Origin: Mycolicibacterium iranicum
GTDB lineage: Bacteria > Actinomycetota > Actinomycetes > Mycobacteriales > Mycobacteriaceae
Length of the DNA stretch: 64,000 nucleotides
Assembly: GCF_014190915.1 (NCBI RefSeq)
Contig: NZ_JACHVU010000009.1
Location: forward strand, 1 to 64,000
Reading direction: 5' to 3'
The notes under the pieces: model-generated
Database searches by the model: none
The model's input: only the letters and a program-made list of their open reading frames with translations
What the model was told of the DNA's origin: nothing
Shown here: one piece after another, positions 16,937-25,978 of the stretch
How the letters are laid out: every line of letters begins with the position of its first letter
Position numbering within the stretch: position 1 is the stretch's first letter
Position numbers and translations under genes: made by a program

Positions 16937-18451
16937 CTACCGTCCGCCTTCTTCTCGCGTGTTCAGCACGGTGATCTTCCGGAACAGCGCCGACGGGCAG
17001 CCGTGGCTGACCGCGGCGATCTGTCCCGGCTGGGCCTTGCCACAGTTGAACGCACCGCCGAGCCGCCAGGTCGATTGTCCGCCAACGGCTTCGAGCGCCC
17101 CCCAGAAGTCGGTGGTGGTCGCCTGATAGGCCACGTCGCGCACCTGGCCGTCGAGTCTGCCGTCCTTGATCCGGTAGAAACGCTGGCCGGTGAACTGGAA
17201 GTTGTACCGCTGCATGTCGATCGACCAGCTCTTGTCGCCGACGATGTACAGCCCGTCGGACACCCGGGCGATCAGCTCGTCGGTGCTGATGTCCTCGGGA
17301 CCCGGCTGCAGCGACACGTTGGCCATCCGCTGAATGGGCACGTGGTGGGCGGAGTCGGCGTAGGAGCAGCCGTTGGACCGGGCCACCCCGAGCCGCGGCG
17401 CGAACACGCGATCGAGCTGGTATCCCACGAACAGGCCGTCGCGCACCAGATCCCAGCTCTGAGCCCGCACCCCTTCGTCGTCGAAGCCGACGCTGGCCAG
17501 ACCGTGCTGGACGGTCCGGTCGGCGGTCACGTTCATCACCGGCGAGCCGTAGGTCATCCGGCCCAGCTTGTCCGGGGTCGCGAACGACGTTCCGGCATAT
17601 GCGGCTTCGTAACCGATGGCACGGTCGTATTCGGTGGCGTGACCGATGGACTCGTGGATGGTGAGCCACAGGTTGGTGGGGTCGATGACCAGATCGGTGG
17701 GGCCCGCGACGACGCTGGGGGCCTTCGCCTTCTCGGCGAGCAGGGTGGGCAGCTCGGCGAGTTCGCCCGACCAGTCCCACACCTCGTCGCCGGCGACCGC
17801 CTCCCATCCCCGGCCCATCGGCGGGGCCAGCGTGCTCATGCTCTCGAAGGTTCCCGCCGCCGGGTCCACGCTGACCGCGTCCAGCCTCGGCAGCACCCGC
17901 ACCCGCTGCTGGGTGATGGAGGACCCGAACGTGTCGGCATAGAACGTCTGCTCCTTGGCCATGTTCAGCCAGGCCGACACATGGTCGACACCGTCGGCAG
18001 CCAGCAGCCGGCCCGAATAGTCGTCCAGGACCGCGATCTTGTCCTGCGTCGCGATGCCGAACGGGTCGATGCCGTAGTCCGACACCCACGACACGTCGCG
18101 GTAGACCGGTTCGGGAGCCAGCTCGATGCGCTCGGCGTTGAGCGGGGCCAGGGTGGTCGCCACCCGCACGGCGCGGCGCGCGGTGTCGGCGGCCGCCGCG
18201 GTGTCGAGTTCGGCATGGGACGCGAAGCCCCAGGTGCCGTCGACGATGACCCGGACCGCCAGGCCGATCTCGTAGTCGGTGACCGCGGTCTCCAGCGCAC
18301 CGTCGCGCATCTGCACGGTCTCGGTGGTGATGGCGTGGAGGCGGAGGTCGGCATAGCTCGCGCCGGCCTGCGTGGCCGCGGCCAGCGCCGCATCGGCGAG
18401 TGCATGGCGCGGGAGGGCGAGGAAATCGTCCTCGACGGTTCGGGTCGTCAC
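16937..18451 (-). CDS. tldD: TldD metalloprotease catalytic subunit
   Basis: This 504-residue protein has the TldD zinc motif HESIGH at residues 266-271 (H266, E267, H271) and the C-terminal cysteine ligand within FNCGKAQPGQ. Together these define the catalytic subunit of the TldD/TldE heterodimer, a cytosolic protease acting on small unstructured peptides through a narrow central cavity. The partner gene follows 3 bp downstream on the same strand. No ribosomal peptide precursor is evident nearby, so a housekeeping rather than a dedicated maturation role is likely. Confidence 0.92.
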   Translation of the reverse strand: MTTRTVEDDFLALPRHALADAALAAATQAGASYADLRLHAITTETVQMRDGALETAVTDYEIGLAVRVIVDGTWGFASHAELDTAAAADTARRAVRVATTLAPLNAERIELAPEPVYRDVSWVSDYGIDPFGIATQDKIAVLDDYSGRLLAADGVDHVSAWLNMAKEQTFYADTFGSSITQQRVRVLPRLDAVSVDPAAGTFESMSTLAPPMGRGWEAVAGDEVWDWSGELAELPTLLAEKAKAPSVVAGPTDLVIDPTNLWLTIHESIGHATEYDRAIGYEAAYAGTSFATPDKLGRMTYGSPVMNVTADRTVQHGLASVGFDDEGVRAQSWDLVRDGLFVGYQLDRVFAPRLGVARSNGCSYADSAHHVPIQRMANVSLQPGPEDISTDELIARVSDGLYIVGDKSWSIDMQRYNFQFTGQRFYRIKDGRLDGQVRDVAYQATTTDFWGALEAVGGQSTWRLGGAFNCGKAQPGQIAAVSHGCPSALFRKITVLNTREEGGR

Positions 18452-18467
18452 GCCTTCACACCGTAGA

Positions 18468-19313
18468 TCAGCGTTGAATTGCGCTCGTGCCCAGGATCGT
18501 CAGCTCCAGGGCCAGTGCGATGCCGCAGACCAGGATGACGACCGCGAAGGTCACCCAGTCGCGCCGCTTCGGGCCGGACGGCACCGCCGAGATCTGACCC
18601 GTTCCGCCGCGCGCGGTGATGGCGTCGCCCATCTCGTCGGCACGCCGAAGAGCGACGGTGATCGCCGCGGCCAGCAGGTCGATCATCTCCGACGCCCACT
18701 GGCGCCCCCGCGCCCGGCGGTTGCGGTCCACGTCGCGGGGCCGCAGCCTGCGTGCGGCGTAGAGCACGGTGAACTCGTCGATCAGCATCGGAAATGCCCT
18801 GAGCGCCAACGCGACCGCGACGGCCCAGTCGTCGACGGGAATCCGCAGCCGCCGCAGCGGACGGCCGAGTTTGGCGACGGCGGGGGCGACCTCGGCCACG
18901 TTGGTCGTCCACGACACCATGGCGCCGAGACCCAGCAGCACGATCGACAGCGCCGTGATGCGCAGGAAGTTGAGGAGTCCACCGAGGCCGACATGCACCG
19001 AACCGACGGCGAATTCGGGGCTGCCGCCGGCGAAGGTCGCGGTGACCCCGCCCAGCAGGAGCAGGAACCACAGCCACACCGGGATGCTGGGCAGCACGCC
19101 CCGCGGGATGTGCGCGATCTTCGCGGCCACGACCACCAGGATCGCCACCGCGGCGATCGGCACCCAGCCGGGGTAGAACGTCAGCAGCACCCCGATTCCG
19201 GCGACGATGATCAGCTTCGAGCCCGCCCACAGCTCGTGCATCACCGTCCGCCCGGGAACCGGGCGCAGGAGCACGACCTGCCGGCGAGGCTTGCGCGGGG
19301 CAGCCGATGTCAC
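18468..19313 (-). CDS. Energy-coupling factor transporter T component (EcfT/CbiQ family)
   Basis: This 281-residue protein has five to six hydrophobic segments in the first 200 residues and the conserved cytoplasmic loop motifs of EcfT: ARRLRPRDV and a second Ala-Arg-rich stretch (ALRRADEMGDAITARG). T components couple the ATPases to the substrate-binding S component. The GTG at 19313 overlaps the TGA of the upstream fused ATPase gene (GTGA), so the two proteins are made together. Corresponds in position to Rv2325c of M. tuberculosis as I recall it. Confidence 0.88.
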   Translation of the reverse strand: MTSAAPRKPRRQVVLLRPVPGRTVMHELWAGSKLIIVAGIGVLLTFYPGWVPIAAVAILVVVAAKIAHIPRGVLPSIPVWLWFLLLLGGVTATFAGGSPEFAVGSVHVGLGGLLNFLRITALSIVLLGLGAMVSWTTNVAEVAPAVAKLGRPLRRLRIPVDDWAVAVALALRAFPMLIDEFTVLYAARRLRPRDVDRNRRARGRQWASEMIDLLAAAITVALRRADEMGDAITARGGTGQISAVPSGPKRRDWVTFAVVILVCGIALALELTILGTSAIQR

Positions 19314-21358
19314 GACACACCCCCGGCCGCGGTGGGGGCGCTGGCGAGGACCCCGTTCTCCAGATGCAGCGTGCGCGGGCACAGCTCTTCCAGACCGGCG
19401 AAGTCGTGCGAGATGACGACCACGGTGAGCCGGGTGTTGCGGCGCAGGTCCTCCAACAGCCGCAGCAGTCCGCGCTGGGAGGCGGCGTCGAGCCCGGCCA
19501 GCGGCTCGTCGAGGATCAGCGCGCGCGGCTTGCGGGCCAGCAGGCCTGCCAGGACGACCCGTCTCATCTGGCCGCCACTGAGCTGGTCGATACGCCGCGT
19601 CGCCAGCCCGGGGTCGAGGCCGACGCTGCCGAGCGCGGCGACCACGCGGTCCCGGTCACGCACGGAAAAGCCGGCGGCCGAAGCGATCTCGTGGGCCACG
19701 TGGCTGCGCATCAGCTGCAGGCGGGCCGCCTGGAACGAGATCGCGACCGCACCGACCTGATCCGACACGGGCTTCCCGTCGAGCAGGCACTCGCCGACCG
19801 TGGGGACCGTCAACCCGGCCATGATCCATGCCAGCGTGGACTTGCCCGAGCCGTTGAGGCCGTGGATCAGGACCCCGTCGCCCTCGTGGACGGTGAAATC
19901 GAGGCCGCTGAGAGCTGTTTTCGCCCAGGGAGTTCCGCTGCCGTACTCGTGCGCCACCCCGCGCAGCTCCAGCACCGGCGCGCCGTCGGGGCTGTCGGCC
20001 GCAGCGGCCGGGGTCGGCACCTCGGCCTGTTCGACCATCTCCGTGTTGTCGGCGGCCGCCCCGTTGCCCGCCAGGGTGACGGCACGATCGGCGGCGTCGG
20101 CTTCGTTGTTGTAGTGCGTGATGTGCACCAGTGCGGTGCGGTGACGCTTGGTCAGTCCGGACAGCACCGTCATGAGCCCGTCGCGACCCTCCTGGTCGAC
20201 CATGCTGGTGACCTCGTCGGCGATCAGCAGCGAGGGTTCCCGCGCGAGGGTGCCGGCGACCGCGAGCCGTTGCAGTTCACCACCGGACAGTCCGCCGGTG
20301 TCGCGTTCGGCGAGGCCCTCGAGACCCACCTCGGCGAGAAGCTGCTCGACGTCGATCGCGGTGCCCGGCGGAAGGCCCCACACGACGTCGTCGGCGACCC
20401 GGGTGCCGAGCACCTGGCTCTCGGGGTGCTGCATCACGACGGCGGTGCCACCGAGCTTGCCGAGCCCGACCGCACCCGGGCGTTCGACCGTCCCGCCGGT
20501 GGGTTCGCGGCCCGAGAGCACCAGCATCAGCGTCGTCTTGCCGGACCCATTGGCGCCCGTGACCGCGACGTGTTCCCCCGGCTCGACGGTCATCGACACC
20601 GGGCCCAGCGCGTCCTGGGTGGTGTTCGGGTACCGGAAGCGCACGTCGTGCAGCTGCAGCGGGATCGGGGCGACGTGGCCGGCGTCGGTGGAGGCCTCCA
20701 GCTTGTGCACGTCGGGGACGCCGACGAGGCGCTTCATCACCCGGGACAGGGCCCACCAGCCGACGAGGCTGACGAACGTGATGCTGAAGACGCCGGAGGC
20801 GAAGAACAGGAACGGCCAGTACTGCAGGGCGAGGCCGAAGTAGTGGGTGAGCCGGTCGGCCAGCGGTTCCATGCCGGGGACGCGTTCGATGATGGCGGCC
20901 AGGCCGGTGATGTTCGCGGTCATCGACTCGAAGATGAGGTGCCGCAGCCTGCTCAGAACGGCCAGGGCGGCGACGATCACGAGGCCGAAGAGCGCGCCGG
21001 CGACGAGGGCGCACGCGATGACCGTCGGCGTTCCGCGTCCGCGGCGCTTGACGATCCCGGTCAGGCCGCCGATGTAGGCGCAGTTGAGGACGGTCATGAA
21101 ACCGCCCATGCCCGCGATCAGAAACGCGATCAGGCCGCCGGCGACGAGCGCGGCGAGCAGGACTCGCAGCCGGTAGCGGTAGGCGAGCAGGCCCATCGGC
21201 ACGGTGCCCAGCAGTGACAGACCCGCGGCGAACGGCACGACCACCGCGATGATGGCGATGGCGGCGCACAAAGCGGCCATGACGGCGGCGTGGGCAAGCT
21301 CGACCGGTCTAAGGGGTCCAGTCCGTCGAGGGGCGCTCTCCGGGCCGGCCGAGGTCAT
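19310..21358 (-). CDS. Fused ECF transporter: S component plus two ATPase domains
   Basis: The first 200 or so residues form five to six hydrophobic helices (VELAHAAVMAALCAAIAIIA onward) resembling an ECF substrate-binding S component. Two ABC ATPase domains follow. The first has Walker A GANGSGKT, signature LSGGELQRL and Walker B LLIADE; the second has GLNGSGKS, LSGGQMRRV and ALILDE. The polypeptide therefore unites S, A and A' units and needs only the T component encoded just downstream. I chose ATG at 21358; an ATG at 21430 in frame lies close to the divergent marR promoter. Vitamin or metal substrate unknown. Confidence 0.88.
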   Translation of the reverse strand: MTSAGPESAPRRTGPLRPVELAHAAVMAALCAAIAIIAVVVPFAAGLSLLGTVPMGLLAYRYRLRVLLAALVAGGLIAFLIAGMGGFMTVLNCAYIGGLTGIVKRRGRGTPTVIACALVAGALFGLVIVAALAVLSRLRHLIFESMTANITGLAAIIERVPGMEPLADRLTHYFGLALQYWPFLFFASGVFSITFVSLVGWWALSRVMKRLVGVPDVHKLEASTDAGHVAPIPLQLHDVRFRYPNTTQDALGPVSMTVEPGEHVAVTGANGSGKTTLMLVLSGREPTGGTVERPGAVGLGKLGGTAVVMQHPESQVLGTRVADDVVWGLPPGTAIDVEQLLAEVGLEGLAERDTGGLSGGELQRLAVAGTLAREPSLLIADEVTSMVDQEGRDGLMTVLSGLTKRHRTALVHITHYNNEADAADRAVTLAGNGAAADNTEMVEQAEVPTPAAAADSPDGAPVLELRGVAHEYGSGTPWAKTALSGLDFTVHEGDGVLIHGLNGSGKSTLAWIMAGLTVPTVGECLLDGKPVSDQVGAVAISFQAARLQLMRSHVAHEIASAAGFSVRDRDRVVAALGSVGLDPGLATRRIDQLSGGQMRRVVLAGLLARKPRALILDEPLAGLDAASQRGLLRLLEDLRRNTRLTVVVISHDFAGLEELCPRTLHLENGVLASAPTAAGGVS

Positions 21359-21439
21359 TTCACGATTCTGCCAGCCGCCTGGGAACCGGCGGCCCGGCCG
21401 GGCTGTGACCGGCGCCACGGCGTGCCACATTTGGAATAC

Positions 21440-21452
21440 ATAGTAAAGCTAT
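21440..21452. promoter_or_regulatory. Candidate MarR operator ATAG-N5-CTAT upstream of marR
   Basis: ATAGTAAAGCTAT is the core of a longer perfect inverted repeat (TACATAG, 5 bases, CTATGTA at 21437-21455), 14 bp before the marR start. The same ATAG-N5-CTAT pattern recurs twice in tandem before the next gene (21933-21958), which points to autoregulation by the MarR protein. The site lies between marR and the divergent transporter, so both could be affected. Confidence 0.7.
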
Positions 21453-21466
21453 GTAACCATGGGCGG

Positions 21467-21907
21467 ATGTCGTCGACGCTCGGTTCTGACCTGCTCTCCG
21501 TGGTGGCCCGGATCAATCGGCTCGCCAACCAACGGCTGCGGATGCCGGTCCCGTTCGCGCAGGCCCGTCTATTGTCCACCATCGAGGACAAGGGTGAGGC
21601 CAGGATCTCGGATCTGGCCGCGTTGGACCATTGCTCGCAGCCCACGATGACGACGCAGGTACGCCGTCTCGAGGACGCCGGAATGGTCACCCGGACCGCC
21701 GACCCGCACGACGCGCGCGCGGTGCTGATCCGCATCACCCCCGACGGCGTCGCGGCCCTGCGCCAGGCGCGGGCCGATCGCGGCGCGGCCGTCGACCCGT
21801 ATCTCGAGCGGCTTTCCGAGGCCGACCGGGAGTGCCTCACCCACGCGGTGGTGATCATGCGGCGCATCGTCGAGGACGCCACCACTCCGAGTCCCGTGGG
21901 CCGCTGA
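21467..21907 (+). CDS. MarR-family transcriptional regulator
   Basis: This 146-residue winged-helix protein has the MarR layout: dimerisation helices at both ends, recognition helix in SDLAALDHCSQPTMTTQVRR, and the wing DPHDARAVLIRIT containing the conserved Asp-Arg pair. MarR proteins bind palindromes as dimers and are released by small ligands. ATG at 21467 is preferred over the frame's earlier ATG at 21290, which would run through the inverted repeat. The MFS transporter begins 50 bp downstream with two copies of the same motif that precedes this gene, so it is the probable main target. Confidence 0.9.
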   Translation: MSSTLGSDLLSVVARINRLANQRLRMPVPFAQARLLSTIEDKGEARISDLAALDHCSQPTMTTQVRRLEDAGMVTRTADPHDARAVLIRITPDGVAALRQARADRGAAVDPYLERLSEADRECLTHAVVIMRRIVEDATTPSPVGR

Positions 21908-21920
21908 CCCGCCCCGGCGT

Positions 21921-21958
21921 TTGAGATCTTCCATAGTCCTTCTATATAGTTCTCCTAT
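21921..21958 (+). promoter_or_regulatory. Promoter with two tandem MarR-type operators; leaderless start
   Basis: A -35 like TTGAGA (21921-21926) and a -10 like TATAGT (21945-21950) are 18 bp apart. Two 13-bp units ATAG-N5-CTAT lie back to back at 21933-21945 and 21946-21958, covering the -10 and the expected start of transcription. The ATG at 21957 is 6 bp past the -10, with no ribosome-binding site, as expected for a leaderless mRNA. A bound MarR dimer pair would block RNA polymerase. Confidence 0.65.
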
Positions 21959-23171
21959 GCTTCGTTCCCAACCCAAGGCCGTCTGGGCCGTCGCGTTCGC
22001 CTCCGTCGTCGCTTTCATGGGAATCGGTCTGGTCGATCCGATCCTCAAACCGATCGCCGACAATCTGAACGCCTCGCCGTCGCAGGTCTCACTGCTGTTC
22101 ACCAGCTACATGGCGGTCATGGGTGTCGCGATGCTAATAACCGGCGTCGTGGCCAGCCGCATCGGACCCAAGCGCACCCTGCTCGTCGGTCTCGTCATCA
22201 TCATCGCCGGCGCGGGCCTGGCCGGCCTCAGCGACAGCGTGATGGGCATCGTGGGCTGGCGCGCCCTCTGGGGCCTGGGCAACGCCCTGTTCATCGCCAC
22301 CGCGCTGGCCACGATCGTCAGCTCGGCCCGCGGCTCGGTGGCCCAGGCGATCATCCTCTACGAGGCGGCGCTCGGTCTCGGCATCGCCGTCGGTCCGCTG
22401 GTGGGCGGCGTCCTCGGCTCGATCTCGTGGCGCGGGCCGTTCTTCGGTGTCTCGGCGCTGATGGCCGTCGCGCTGATCGTCACCGCCGTCCTGCTGCCGT
22501 CCACCCCACGCGCCGAGCGCGCCACCACCCTGGCCGACCCGTTCCGCGCCTTGCGGCACCGCGGGCTGTTCGGGGTCGGCGTCACCGCACTGCTGTACAA
22601 CTTCGGGTTCTTCACCCTGCTGGCGTTCACCCCCTTCCCCCTCGACATGGGCGCCCGCGAGATCGGGTTCATCTTCTTCGGATGGGGTGTGGCACTGGCG
22701 TTCACGTCGGTGGTCGTCGCACCTCGGCTGCAGCACCGCTTCGGCACCGTGCCCACCCTGCTGGTGAACCTGCTCGCGATGACCGCCACCCTCGTCGTGA
22801 TGGCGCTCGGCACCGCCGACAAGGCGGTGCTGGCCACCTGCGTGGTGGTGGCCGGGCTGTGGATCGGCATCAACAACACGCTGATCACCGAGACCGTCAT
22901 GAAGGCCGCGCCGGTCGATCGCGGCGTCGCGTCGGCCGCGTACAGCTTCATGAGGTTCGGCGGGGCCGCGGTGGCGCCGTGGCTGGCCGGCGTCCTCGGC
23001 GAGCAGGTGAGCATGCACCTGCCGTTCTGGGTGGGCGCGGGCGCTGTGCTGCTGGCCGCGGTCGCCCTGGCCGCGACGCGGAAACACCTGCGCCACATCG
23101 ACGACGACGAGGCCGGCCTCGACGGACTCACCGACGAGGCGCGGGCGGTCACCGTCGGCAGCGACAGCTGA
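21957..23171 (+). CDS. MFS efflux transporter
   Basis: This 404-residue protein has 12 predicted helices and the major facilitator motif region between helices 2 and 3 (GVVASRIGPKRTLLVG). The pattern is that of drug:proton antiporters of the DHA1 type. ATG at 21957 overlaps the second operator copy and immediately precedes the N-terminal helix (AVWAVAFASVVAFMG). Its promoter carries two operators matching the one before marR, so it is likely induced when the regulator binds its ligand. Substrate unknown. Confidence 0.9.
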   Translation: MLRSQPKAVWAVAFASVVAFMGIGLVDPILKPIADNLNASPSQVSLLFTSYMAVMGVAMLITGVVASRIGPKRTLLVGLVIIIAGAGLAGLSDSVMGIVGWRALWGLGNALFIATALATIVSSARGSVAQAIILYEAALGLGIAVGPLVGGVLGSISWRGPFFGVSALMAVALIVTAVLLPSTPRAERATTLADPFRALRHRGLFGVGVTALLYNFGFFTLLAFTPFPLDMGAREIGFIFFGWGVALAFTSVVVAPRLQHRFGTVPTLLVNLLAMTATLVVMALGTADKAVLATCVVVAGLWIGINNTLITETVMKAAPVDRGVASAAYSFMRFGGAAVAPWLAGVLGEQVSMHLPFWVGAGAVLLAAVALAATRKHLRHIDDDEAGLDGLTDEARAVTVGSDS

Positions 23172-23183
23172 GCCGCCGGCCGG

Positions 23184-23909
23184 TCAGCCGCCTATGAGGT
23201 GTCCCACCAGATAGGTCGCGGCGACGGCGGCGGCCCCGAGGAACAACTGCCGCAACGCCGCCCACAGGACCGGCTGGCGGGTGAACCTGGCCGCCGCCCC
23301 GCCGGCCAGCAGCAGACCGACGGCCCCGCACGCCAGACCCGCGGCCAGCGACTCGAACGCGAGAAGGTAAGGGATCAACGGGATCACCGCGCCGGTGGCG
23401 AACATCAGGAACGACGAGATGGCGGCCACCCACGGCGACGGTTTCTCGCGCGGGTCGACGCCGAGTTCCTGGACGAGGTGGAAGTTCATCGCCTTGACCT
23501 CGTCGCGGTGGATCTCCTCGGTGGCCCTGGTGGCCGTCTCCGGCGTCATCCCCATGTCGGTGAGCATCGCCACCAGCTCGGCCCTCTCGGCCTGCGGATG
23601 TTTGCGGAACGAGCGCCGCTCGACCCGGACCTCGGACTCGATCTGCTCGTTGGCCGTCGTCACCGACGTGTACTCCCCCAGCGCCATCGAGAACGCGCCC
23701 GCGAGCAGACCGGCGATACCGCTGATGACGACGGTGTGGGCGCTGGCCGTGGCGGCCACACCGGCGATCAGCGCGGTGTTGCTCACCAGGCCGTCCATCG
23801 CCCCGAATGTCGCAGCGCGCAACCATCCTCCGGTCACGTCGGCATGCGTGTGGTCGGCGACGTGGGGCCTGCCGGTGGGCGAGAAGGGACCCTCGACTGG
23901 CTGCGTCAT
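23184..23909 (-). CDS. VIT1/CCC1-family iron/manganese transporter
   Basis: This 241-residue protein has the VIT family layout: an N-terminal helix pair with GAMDGLVSNTALIAGV, a cytosolic charged segment with many Glu/His residues (SEVRVERRSFRKHPQAERAE onward, a metal-binding module in relatives), and three C-terminal helices. Such proteins move Fe(II) or Mn(II) out of the cytosol. ATG at 23909 is chosen because it precedes the conserved part; an ATG at 23984 would add 25 residues with no family similarity. It converges on the MFS gene. No iron box was seen in front of it. Confidence 0.85.
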   Translation of the reverse strand: MTQPVEGPFSPTGRPHVADHTHADVTGGWLRAATFGAMDGLVSNTALIAGVAATASAHTVVISGIAGLLAGAFSMALGEYTSVTTANEQIESEVRVERRSFRKHPQAERAELVAMLTDMGMTPETATRATEEIHRDEVKAMNFHLVQELGVDPREKPSPWVAAISSFLMFATGAVIPLIPYLLAFESLAAGLACGAVGLLLAGGAAARFTRQPVLWAALRQLFLGAAAVAATYLVGHLIGG

Positions 23910-24010
23910 GATGCTGATTGAACACCCGGGCCGCGCGGCCCCGGAACTGAGGATGTCCTGGGTTTGCGACATCACAGTTTGCAAGACGTGTCCGAGGGCT
24001 ACCGTGAGAT

Positions 24011-25972
24011 ATGACCACCACCGCCGAGCATCTGCGCAACTCGCTTGACGGCCGATTCCGGGACGTGAAGAACCGGATGCGCCGCGAGCTCAGCCACGAG
24101 ATCTTCCGGCCGCACTACACGCCGAACACCGTCATCGCCCGCACGAAAGTGGGTGAGCAGATGAAGATCATGGCCGCCCGCGGTGCGGCCGAGGACGGAT
24201 TCAAGAAGGAGCACGGCGGCAACGGCGATGTCGGCGCCGCCGTCACACAGATCGAGATGCTCGCCATGAGCGATCTGTCGCTCATGGTCAAGGCCGGTGT
24301 GCAGTGGGGCCTCTTCGGCGGTGCCATCGAGAACCTCGGCACCGAACGCCATCACGAGGCCTACGTCAAGAAGCTCATCGACCTGGAGCTGCCCGGCTGC
24401 TTCGCGATGACCGAGACCGGTCACGGTAGCGACGTGCAGTCCCTGGAGACCACCGCGACCTACGATCCGGCGACCGAGGAGTTCGTGATCGACTCCCCGA
24501 CGCCGTCCTCACGCAAGGACTACATCGGCGGCGCGGCGCAAACCGCCCGTGTCGCAGCGGTTTTCGCGCAGCTCATCACCCCGGACGGCACCGTCCACGG
24601 CGTGCACTGCTTCGTCGTGCCGATCCGTGACGACGACGGCAACGACCTGCCCGGGGTCACGACCTCGGACTGTCACTACAAGGGCGGGCTGCCCGGGGTC
24701 GACAACGGGCGCATCCAGTTCGACCAGGTGCGCGTGCCGCGGCTGAACCTGCTCAACAAGTACGCCGACGTCGCCCCGGACGGCACCTACACGTCGCCGA
24801 TCGAGAATCCGAACCGCCGCTTCTTCACCATGCTGGGCACCCTGATCCGCGGACGCGTCACCGTGGGCGGCAGCGCCGGCGCCGCGGCGCGGGTCGCGCT
24901 CGACATCGCCACGCGTTACGCCCTGGAACGCAGGCAGTTCTCCGACCCCGACGGCGGCGAGGTGCTGCTGATGGACTACCTCGTCCACCAGCGCCGGCTG
25001 TTCCCGCTGATCGCACGGTCCTACGCGCTGCAGTTCGCGCAGAACGAGCTCGTCGCCAAGTGCCACGAGCTGCAGACCGCCGACGACCCCGATCCCGAGG
25101 AGCAGCGGGAACTGGAATCGCGGGCCGCCGGGCTGAAGGCCGCCAACACCTGGCACGCCACCAGGGCGATCCAGGAGGCGCGCGAAGCATGCGGTGGCGC
25201 AGGCTATCTCGCGGAGAACCGGTTGATCGCGCTCAAGGCCGACACCGACGTGTTCACCACGTTCGAGGGCGACAACCACGTCCTGTTCCAGCTGGTGGCC
25301 AAGGAGCTCCTGACGGCCTACGCCGACGACATCAAGGGCATGAGCCCCGTCGAATGGGTCCGCTTCGCGGCCAGCTTCGCCGGTGAGCGCGTGATGAAAC
25401 GTACTGCGGCGCAGACGATCATGCAGACGATCCTCGACACTCGCGAGGACAACGAGGAGGAGGGCAGCCTCTTCAACCGAGGCACCCAGGTGAAGATGCT
25501 GGAGGACCGCGAGGAGTACATGCTCGCCTCCGTCGCCCGCCGGCTGCAGAGCAAGTCCAAGGAGATGAGCGCGTTCGAGGCGTTCAACTCCGTGCAGGAC
25601 CACGTGCTGCACGTGGCGCAGGCCCACATCGAGCGCGTCACCCTCGAGGCCTTCGTGGCCGGCATCGCCGCATGCGAGGACCGGCTCGCCCGCGAGATCC
25701 TCGGCATGGTGTGCGACCTGTACGCCCTGTCGGTGATCGAGGACGACAAGGCCTGGTTCGTCGAGCACCGGTTCCTGTCGACCGAACGCGCCAAGGCCGT
25801 CACCCGTGCCATCAACGACCGGTGCCGCCGGCTGCGGCCGTACGCCGAACTGCTCGTCGACGGCTTCGGCATCCCCGAGCAGCTGCGCTACGCCGAGATG
25901 CTGCACCCGGAGCACATTCCGGACGCCGACGAGCACATCCCGCAGAACGCGACGAGCGCGGGCGTGATCTGA
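24011..25972 (+). CDS. Acyl-CoA oxidase/dehydrogenase family flavoprotein
   Basis: At 653 residues this is the length of acyl-CoA oxidases rather than the roughly 400-residue dehydrogenases. The FAD/substrate region reads CFAMTETGHGSDVQSLETTA, and the catalytic glutamate lies in FTTFEGDNHVLFQ, typical of oxidases. The C-terminal helical domain (from about residue 460) is the second oxidase-specific bundle. It should perform the first step of fatty acid beta-oxidation, either passing electrons to oxygen or to an electron transfer flavoprotein. Monocistronic; stop is 6 bp from the convergent lppP stop. Confidence 0.88.
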   Translation: MTTTAEHLRNSLDGRFRDVKNRMRRELSHEIFRPHYTPNTVIARTKVGEQMKIMAARGAAEDGFKKEHGGNGDVGAAVTQIEMLAMSDLSLMVKAGVQWGLFGGAIENLGTERHHEAYVKKLIDLELPGCFAMTETGHGSDVQSLETTATYDPATEEFVIDSPTPSSRKDYIGGAAQTARVAAVFAQLITPDGTVHGVHCFVVPIRDDDGNDLPGVTTSDCHYKGGLPGVDNGRIQFDQVRVPRLNLLNKYADVAPDGTYTSPIENPNRRFFTMLGTLIRGRVTVGGSAGAAARVALDIATRYALERRQFSDPDGGEVLLMDYLVHQRRLFPLIARSYALQFAQNELVAKCHELQTADDPDPEEQRELESRAAGLKAANTWHATRAIQEAREACGGAGYLAENRLIALKADTDVFTTFEGDNHVLFQLVAKELLTAYADDIKGMSPVEWVRFAASFAGERVMKRTAAQTIMQTILDTREDNEEEGSLFNRGTQVKMLEDREEYMLASVARRLQSKSKEMSAFEAFNSVQDHVLHVAQAHIERVTLEAFVAGIAACEDRLAREILGMVCDLYALSVIEDDKAWFVEHRFLSTERAKAVTRAINDRCRRLRPYAELLVDGFGIPEQLRYAEMLHPEHIPDADEHIPQNATSAGVI

Positions 25973-25978
25973 CGCCGG

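Noticed and set aside
23928..23941. 14-bp palindrome GGGCCGCGCGGCCC before the VIT gene
   Set aside because: Pure G/C palindromes arise easily at this base composition and there is no second copy or promoter association.
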